Assembly: GCA_039707655.1 (NCBI GenBank)
Contig: CM077676.1
Span: forward strand, 191,576,936 to 191,640,935
From: Elymus sibiricus
Lineage: Eukaryota > Streptophyta > Magnoliopsida > Poales > Poaceae
DNA length: 64,000 nt
Direction: 5' to 3'
Shown here: piece after piece, positions 57,677-64,000 of the stretch
Position numbering within the stretch: the first letter of the stretch is position 1
How the letters are laid out: every line of letters starts with the position of its first letter
Notes under the pieces: model-generated
What the model was told of the DNA's origin: nothing
What the model saw: the letters and a program-made list of their open reading frames with translations, nothing else
The model's database searches: none
Program-made: the position numbers and the translations under genes

Positions 57677-60181
57677 ATGGTGGGCGCGGGTCCAGAGCGC
57701 TTCGAGGCTCCTTCCTCGGCGCGTGGTGGGAGGGGTGCTTCCATTCCACCCCAGCACCTCCGGAGAGTGCTGGATCTCAGTATGCAGACACCACCGGCGG
57801 GCGCTTCTTCTTCGGTCGGGAGAGGTCGGGGGAAGAAGAGGGGTACTAGAGGTGGCCGTGGCGGCGGGAGAGGTAGGAAGGCTGCTACGCCTTCCTCGCC
57901 GCCACCCCCAGCTGATTCACCCGACCACAGGACTGCTCCGTCTAAGGTGGACCCATCTCGGACTATGGTTCACGAGCCTCGGGCCGCCGAGCCTTCGCCC
58001 CACCAGACTCCGGTCCACGAGCCTCGGGCCGCTGAGCCTTCGCCCCACGAGACTCCGGTCCCAGAGTCTTCGTCCCACGAGACTCCGGAGTAGAGCACGG
58101 ATCAGGCTACATCGCAGTCGACCCGATGGGGGGACTGGCCGCCGGAGGCGAGTGGCCATGCTGATGGTGGCGAGGATCGCTTTTCGGATGATAGCTATAG
58201 CGAGGGCGAGCTGGTTGAGGGGGGCAACGTCTACCAGCGTGGTGGTACAAAGCTCCCGCCTGTGCCGGCGACCAGCGAGCAGAGGTGGTTGATTGCGCCT
58301 AATGGGGAGAAGTAAGTGCATTTACTCTTTTTTAACCTTTTGCCTTCACGTTTCTTCAAAATCTAATGCGTTGGCCTTGTCATACTGCAGGGGTTGGATG
58401 CACGGCCCTGGTATCCGCAAGCCCAACTCCGTCCTTGGTGTGCTTTGCCGGCAGAACTTCCCGGGGTGGGTCACGTTGCCCGGTGACGGTCAGGTTCGAC
58501 AGCTCGGACTGAGCTGGGAGCTGTACTTGGCTGCCCCGGCCCCGCCGCAGGAGAGGATCGACGGTGTCTTGTGCCGCACGAGGGCCGAGATGGTGATCCA
58601 AACGTTTTGGGTAATTTCTCCTTTACAGAATTAAAAATCAACAGTACCGAGTTATTGTACTAATCAGTGTTGTCTTGTTTGATTACAGACCTTCTACAGG
58701 TGTCTTGAGGGAGAGGAGGAGGCCGCGGGTATGGTTATCGAAGCCGAGTGCAGGCGCCTACTTCAGAACTTACGGCACGAGGCTCGGGTGCAGGCTGTTC
58801 GAGACTACTGCGCCTCGAATGGTATTAAGAGGTCCAAGACGAAGTGCCGTGGCAAGTTTTTGAGTAAGGAGAAGTACATGAAGGTAAATACCTATTCTTA
58901 AGGCCTTGTACTTAGTTTCCTTGATTTGATTCGTAGGCGTAGCGCTGAAATTTCTCTTGACTAACTTAGGTGCCCCCGAGATGGTGTGCGGATAGGATGG
59001 ACTGTTGGGAGGTGTTGGTGGATGAGTGGTGCTCTCCCCAATGGCTAGCCGTCCACAACAATGCCAAGGAGCGGCGTGCCAAAATGGTTGGTGTGCCACA
59101 CCATCAAGGGAGCGCCAACCTATATGAGTTCGGGAATAACTGGGTATGTGGTTTGCTTCATGATTCATGCAATTTCATTCTTCATGCTAGCTTGAGCCCT
59201 TAACTAATACTTTGTTCCTCTCTTTTAGGCGCGACACAACAAGACGGAGGTTCCCGAGGTGTTCGACCTCTATGCCATGGCCCATACTGCGCCGTACAAG
59301 AAGGCCAAGGCATTCTCTGAGTCTGACCTTGATCATCCAGAGAGCTTCACCAACATCTCCTCCCACAACAAGCTCATGAGGTACAGAGACGAGGGGAAGG
59401 CGAGGAAAGGGGAGGACTTTAACCCGAGCCGGCAACCTCTTGATCCAGAGCTGGTGATGATATCTGGTGGCGGGAGGCCCCATGGCTCGATAGCCATTGG
59501 GGATGGACTGATACGTTGTCCTAGCACTCTCCCGGAGATCAAGAAGCGCCAGACGAGCTCCGATCTTGAGATAAGGCCTCGTCCACGGCCAGTGGAGCTC
59601 CAAATCGAGGTTAGTTATACGGACTCAGATACCTTTCCTCCATTACATTGTGTGTGCGGCCGTCGATGATTACAATGCTAACGAGGAGTGGTGTTGCAGG
59701 CTGCTCTTGAGAAAGAGAGAGCAAAGACCCAGGAGCTTCTGGCGGAGGCAAAGAGGCAGGCGGCGGAGAGGGAGAGGGAGTTGGAGGAGAGGACTGCTAC
59801 GCTGTTGGAGGAGGATAGGAACCGGAACGACGCGTCTAACCGGGCCTTATACGAGCTCTTCGTGGTAAGTTTCTTCTGCATATTAGCCAAATCATGCACG
59901 TAATGTTCGTTTCATTACAAACTAATATGACTGACTCGTGAAAACCAAATGTGCAGACCATGTGCCAGAGCAACGGTCAGACCCCTCCGCCGATGCCAGT
60001 CATTGCTCCGGCAGGCACGGTGAGTTTCATTTGAATGGTCATTAGTTACTAGTCTTCACATTTGAGTTGCATCATGCTAACGAGACATTGCAAATGATCT
60101 TTGGTGCAGCGTAACTCCCGACAAGCATCGACCGATCCTTCTGCGTCTGCCACTGGCGCGACCGGTCCTTCACCTCCGTGA
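57677..60181 (+). CDS. TNPA-like En/Spm protein, eight exons, one in-frame stop
   Basis: The exons are 57677-58311, 58391-58610, 58689-58883, 58970-59143, 59229-59609, 59700-59864, 59957-60019 and 60110-60181, all with GT..AG borders that keep frame. The N-terminus is Arg/Gly- and Pro-rich (GKKRGTRGGRGGGRGRK) with a repeated HEPRAAEPSPH motif. A conserved core includes WLAVHNNAKERRAKM, GSANLYEFGNNW and PEVFDLYAMAHT, as in plant Ptta/En/Spm transposases. A coiled coil follows (EKERAKTQELLAEAKRQAAE). Family members bind subterminal repeats and help excision. A TAG at 58091-58093 interrupts exon 1. It lies 149 bases after TNPD. Confidence 0.8.
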
Positions 60182-60224
60182 TGACGGTACGTTTTCCCTA
60201 GTGTTTTGCTTAACAAATGCATAC

Positions 60225-61465
60225 TTAGCTTAAGAAATGACCTATTTAGCTCCAAAATGTCATATAGTTAGCTTATTTTCCTCGAAAATGACATAATAAC
60301 CTTACTTAGCTCCAAAATGACCTATTTTACCTAAGCTAGCTCAATAATGACCTATACTTAGCTTAATTAGTTCATTTATGACATAATTAGCTTACTTAGG
60401 TCAAAAAATGGAATAATAACCTTGGTTTAGCTCCAAAATGTCATATACTTAGCTTATTTTCCTCAAAAATGACATAATAACCTTACTTAGCTCCAAAATG
60501 ACCTATTTTACCTAGGATAGCTCTAAAATGACCTACACTTAGCATTTTTTTCCTCCAAAATGACTTAATATGCTTAGTTAGCTCAAAAATGGCATAACTA
60601 CCTAGGCTAGCTCAAAAATGACCTATACTTAGCTTTGCTAGTTCATTTATGACATAATTAGCTTACTTAGGTCAAAAATGGCATAATAACCTTGGTTTAG
60701 CTCCAAAATGTCATATACTTAGCTTATTTTCCTTGAAAATGACATAATAACCTTACTTAGCTCCAAAATGACCTATTTTACCTAGGTTACCTCTCAACTG
60801 ACCTATACTTAGCTTAGCTAGTTCATTTATGACATAATTAGCTTACTTAGGTAAAAAAATGGCATAATAACCTTGGTTTAGCTCCAAAATGTCATATACT
60901 TAGCTTATTTTCCTCGAAAATGACATAATAACCTTACTTAGCTCCAAAATGACCTATTTTTACCTAGGATAGCTCTAAAATGACCTATACTTAGCATTTT
61001 TTCCTCCAAAATGACTTAATATGCTTAGTTAGCTAAAAAAATGGCATAACTACCTAAGATAGCTCAATAATGACCTATACTTAGCTTAGCTAGTTCATTT
61101 ATGACATAATTAGCTTACTTAGGTAAAAAATGGCATAATAACCTTGGTTTAGCTCCAAAATGACCTATTTACCTAGGTTAGCTCTAAAATGACCTACACT
61201 TAGCATTTTTCCTCCAAAATGACTTAATATGCTTAGTTAGCTCCAAAATGGCATAATTACCTAGGTTAGCTCAATAATGACCTATACTTAGCTTATTTCT
61301 TTCATTTATGACATACTTAGCATACTTAGGTCAAAAATGGCATAATAACCTTGGTTACCTCCAAAATGTCATATACTTAGCTTATTTTCCTCGAAAATGA
61401 CATAATAACCTTACTTAGCTCCAAAATGACCTATTTACCTAGGTTAGCTCTAAAATGACACAAGT
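60225..61465 (+). repeat. tandem array of TTAGCTCCAAAATGACCTAT units
   Basis: Short units (about 25-35 bp: TTAGCTCCAAAATGACC, CTTAGCTTATTTTCCTC, AAAATGACATAATAACC) are organised in a higher-order period of about 260-300 bp, repeated four to five times. It lies just after the TNPA-like stop codon. Confidence 0.9.
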
Positions 61466-61620
61466 AAGCAATAAGAAGAAGAAAAAGAAGAGGAGAAAAA
61501 GAAAGAGAAGAAAAATTCTTCTTCTTCTTCTTCTTATTTTTCTCCTTCTTCTTCTTCTTCTAGTCTTCTTCTTCTTCTTCTTCTAGTCTTCTTCTTCTAA
61601 CTTTCTTCTTTCCCATTTTG
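61465..61620. repeat. GAA arm followed by CTT arm
   Basis: About 50 bases of GAAGAA-type sequence are followed by TTCTTCTTC repeats, so the two halves can pair as a hairpin. It is flanked by the 3' part of the CACTA element. Confidence 0.85.
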
Positions 61621-61895
61621 CAGATTTGCTTCAGATCATGGAAGCTTGCGTTGATGGAGTCTACTCTTCTCCTTGTCCTTCCTTTTTGTTTTGATTTTGT
61701 AGGATGAACAATGTGAAACTTGCTACCTATATATGTATGTATGGATGAAACCATTGTATATGGACTTTTTGCTTAATTGTTGGATATGTTGGCTATATAT
61801 ATGTTGGATATGGATTTTTGATTTGGTATATATATGTGTTGGATGATCATATCCATATGGCAGGGATATGTATGCTTGTTGAAAGTATTTTCAAA

Positions 61896-61897
<2 letters not shown>

Positions 61898-61954
<57 letters not shown>

Positions 61955-61955
61955 A
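61898..61955. repeat. (AT)n microsatellite
   Basis: A simple AT dinucleotide run of about 50 bases precedes the right subterminal repeats. Confidence 0.95.
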
Positions 61956-61994
61956 TGAAATTGATTGAATTTAAGAAAAAACAGAATTAACAGG

Positions 61995-62470
61995 GGCAAT
62001 ACAGGCACTTTGCCGTCTGCCAGCAGACGGCAAAGAGCTTTGCCGTCCGCCAGCAGACGGCAAAGCTGCCACATGGCAGCTACATGTGCAACCTGGGGGC
62101 ACCTGGGCTGGCCTATTTGGGCACTTTGCCGTCTGCCAGCTGACGCCTGATGTCAGCTGACGTCAGCTGGCAGACGGCAAAGAACATTGCGCCTTTGCCG
62201 TCTGCTGGCGGACGGCAAAGTACGCCGTTAGCCACCTAACGGGCTTAAACCTATCCCTCTGCCGTCCAAGGCCTTTGCCGTCTGCTTTCTTAGTATGGCT
62301 GACGGCAAACTTCTTTGCCGTCCGCTTTATTTAAGCAGACGGCAAAGCAGCCCTTTGCCGTAGTTCATTCAGCCGGACGTGGGGCCGTCTGCTGGCTGAC
62401 GGCAAAGGGCTTTGCCGTCCGCCAGACATTCCTTTGCCGTCTGCCATGGCAGACGGCAAACTGCCTGATT
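61995..62470. repeat. right subterminal repeats of the CACTA element
   Basis: There are at least ten TTTGCCGTC(T/C)GC or inverse units, many paired as palindromes (for example 62009-62036 and 62040-62066). They mirror those at the left end and define the element's orientation and limits. Confidence 0.88.
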
Positions 62471-62485
62471 CCTGACGGCAAAGGG

Positions 62486-64000
62486 CCCATAGGATTTTTA
62501 TAAGCAGTTCTATAGGCCCATAATGCATCGTCAAGTTTCTTAGACCAATTCTTTCTAGATCTATTGACGGTTTTTTGCAAAATTAACTTTATTTCCCTAT
62601 TGCTCAATTCTACTTGACCACTAGTTTGAGGGTGATAGGGAGATGCAATTCTATGGTTGACATCATATTTAGCAAGCAATTTACGGAATGCACCATGAAT
62701 AAAATGTGAACCACCATCAGTCATTAAATATCTAGGGACTCCAAACCTCGGGAAAATAACTTCTTTAAGCATTTTAATAGAAGTGTTATGATCAACACTA
62801 CTAGTTGGAATAGCTTCTACCCACTTAGTAACGTAATCAACAGCAACTAAAATATGAGTATACCCGTTGGATTTAGAAAAAGGTCCCATATAATCAAAAC
62901 CCCAAACATCAAATGGTTCAATAACAAGCGAATAATTCATAGGCATTTCCTGACGTCTACCAACATTACCAATTCTTTGACATTCATCACAAGATAGAAC
63001 AAACTTACGAGCATCCTTGAAAAGAGTAGGCCAATAAAAACCAGATTGTAATACCTTGTGTGCAGTTCTGTCTCCCGCATGGTGTCCTCCGTAAGCCTCG
63101 GAATGACACTTCCGTAGGATTTGTTCCTGCTCATGCTCAGGTATACAACGTCTAGTAATACCATCTACTCCTTCTTTATAAAGATGTGGGTCATCCCAGA
63201 AGTAATGTCTTAAATCAAAGAAGAACTTTTTCTTTTGTTGGTATGTGAAACTAGGTGGTATATAATTAGGAACAATGTAATTAGCATAGTCTACATACCA
63301 TGGAGTACTACGAGAAGCATTTATGACAGCTAATTGTTCATCAGGAAAATCATCATTAATAGGTAGTGGGTCATCAAGAACATTTTCCATTCTAGACAAA
63401 TTATCTGCTACAGGATTCTCAGCTCCCTTTCTATCAGTAATATGCAAGTCAAATTCTTGTAGCAATAAAACCCACCTAATGAGTCTAGGCTTAGCATCTT
63501 TCTTTTCCATAAGATATTTGATAGCAGCATGATTGGTGTGAACAGTTACTTTAGAATCGACTATGTAAGATCTGAATTTATCACAAGCAAACACAACTGC
63601 TAGAAATTCTTTTTCAGTAGTGGCGTAATTTCTTTGGGCACTGTCTAGAGTTTTACTAGCATAATGGATAACATTTAATTTCTTATCAACTCTTTGTCCT
63701 AGAACAGCACCAACAGCATAATCACTAGCATCACACATAATTTCAAAAGGCAAGTTACAGTCAGGTGGTTGAACAATAGGTGCAGTGGTTTAGGCTTTCT
63801 TAAGTGTTTCAAAAGCTTCTAGACAATCATCATCAAAAACAAATGGAACATCTTTTTGCAAAAGATTGGTAAGAGGCCTAGAAATTTTAGAAAAGTCTTT
63901 AATGAATCTCCTATAGAAACCAGCATGACCAAGGAAACTCCTTATACCTTTAATATCTTTAGGACATGGCATTTTCTCAATAGCATCAACCTTAGCTTTA
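62486..64000 (-). pseudogene. pol: gypsy-2 pol: RT end, RNase H and integrase N-terminal and core parts
   Basis: The minus strand reads PCPKDIKGIRSFLGHAGFYR (RT/connection), [19 protein letters not shown] (RNase H), and integrase with [32 protein letters not shown] and GQVELSNRE. It is open except for a TAA at 63790-63792. It ends at [12 protein letters not shown] where the CACTA element cuts in. Compared with gypsy-1 it lacks that copy's three breaks, so the two copies decayed independently. It runs off the right edge. Confidence 0.93.

Larger units (their letters stand above)
51802..62485 (+). mobile_element. 10.7-kb En/Spm (CACTA) transposon
   Basis: The left end is CACTACTGGAATCAGGG. The flanks show CCC at 51799-51801 and 62486-62488, a 3-bp duplication as expected for CACTA elements, and its removal restores gypsy-2 pol. 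Subterminal regions (51830-52110 and 61995-62470) are packed with inverted TTTGCCGTCTGC/GCAGACGGCAAA units. It carries a TNPD-type gene and a TNPA-like gene on the plus strand. The right end lacks the expected AGTAGTG: CCTGATTCC is followed by TGACGGCAAAGGG. Confidence 0.9.
47416..64000 (-). mobile_element. Ty3/gypsy retrotransposon gypsy-2, partial, with CACTA insertion
   Basis: It is a close relative of gypsy-1 in the opposite orientation. Its 3' LTR is at 47416-48908, followed in element order upstream by the noncoding region, the extra ORF (50460-50948), the palindrome module and pol. Pol is split by a CACTA transposon (51802-62485). Its 5' part runs off the right edge. It inserted into the copia-type gag at 47415. 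Confidence 0.92.

Noticed and set aside
60225..61465. CRISPR-like array
   Set aside because: Units are adjacent and degenerate without unique spacers, and the host is a plant.

Overview
The window looks like intergenic DNA of a large grass genome, most likely Triticeae (wheat, Aegilops, barley or rye). Nearly all of it is nested transposable elements: Ty3/gypsy and copia-type retrotransposons, LTR elements without pol, En/Spm (CACTA) DNA transposons and solo LTRs. Plant-style introns (GT..AG) and a plant B3-like domain fit this. No bacterial operon, CRISPR array or complete tRNA/rRNA gene is present. Family names are withheld because I could not search a repeat database.

Layout, left to right. 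1-6540: 3' part of a plus-strand gypsy element (gypsy-1): decayed pol, an extra ORF after pol, and its 3' LTR. 6541-6597 and 10749-11060: one GC-rich protein-like stretch, split by a 4.15-kb solo LTR (6598-10748, TSD g/ataag). 11360-20468: complete minus-strand LTR element A (TSD CCTTG) with no pol but a 419-aa ORF at the gag position, carrying a solo LTR (14395-15959, TSD CGCGC). 20469-26400: 5S-rRNA-like sequence, several tandem repeats, a broken B3-like gene (22505-25209), degenerate terminal-type repeats and a small minus-strand ORF. 26720-47415: remains of a minus-strand retroelement with a copia-type gag (UBN2 domain, coiled coil, two CCHC knuckles). It is interrupted by deleted element B (27366-30936, TSD AACAT), a 176-bp mini-LTR (31859-32034, TSD AGAGC) and pol-less element C (33045-47052, TSD ATCAC/TTCAC in minus orientation). 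C itself carries a 7.2-kb TIR transposon (38876-46030). 47416-64000: a second, minus-strand gypsy-1 relative (gypsy-2). Its integrase is split by a 10.7-kb CACTA transposon (51802-62485, TSD CCC) with a TNPD-type gene and an 8-exon TNPA-like gene.

The most unusual signal is shared by the retroelements. Every LTR of gypsy-1/2, A, B, C and the inner solo LTR holds a GC-rich palindrome, in most cases just upstream of a TATA box. The same U3-like palindrome plus TATA module recurs inside gypsy-1 and gypsy-2, between pol and an extra ORF with a conserved C-terminus; a polypurine motif like the one at the LTR follows that ORF. This suggests a separately promoted post-pol gene. The pol-less elements A and C have different gag-position ORFs but related internal halves. 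The U5 end of A matches that of gypsy-1/2, which suggests a donor of enzymes.
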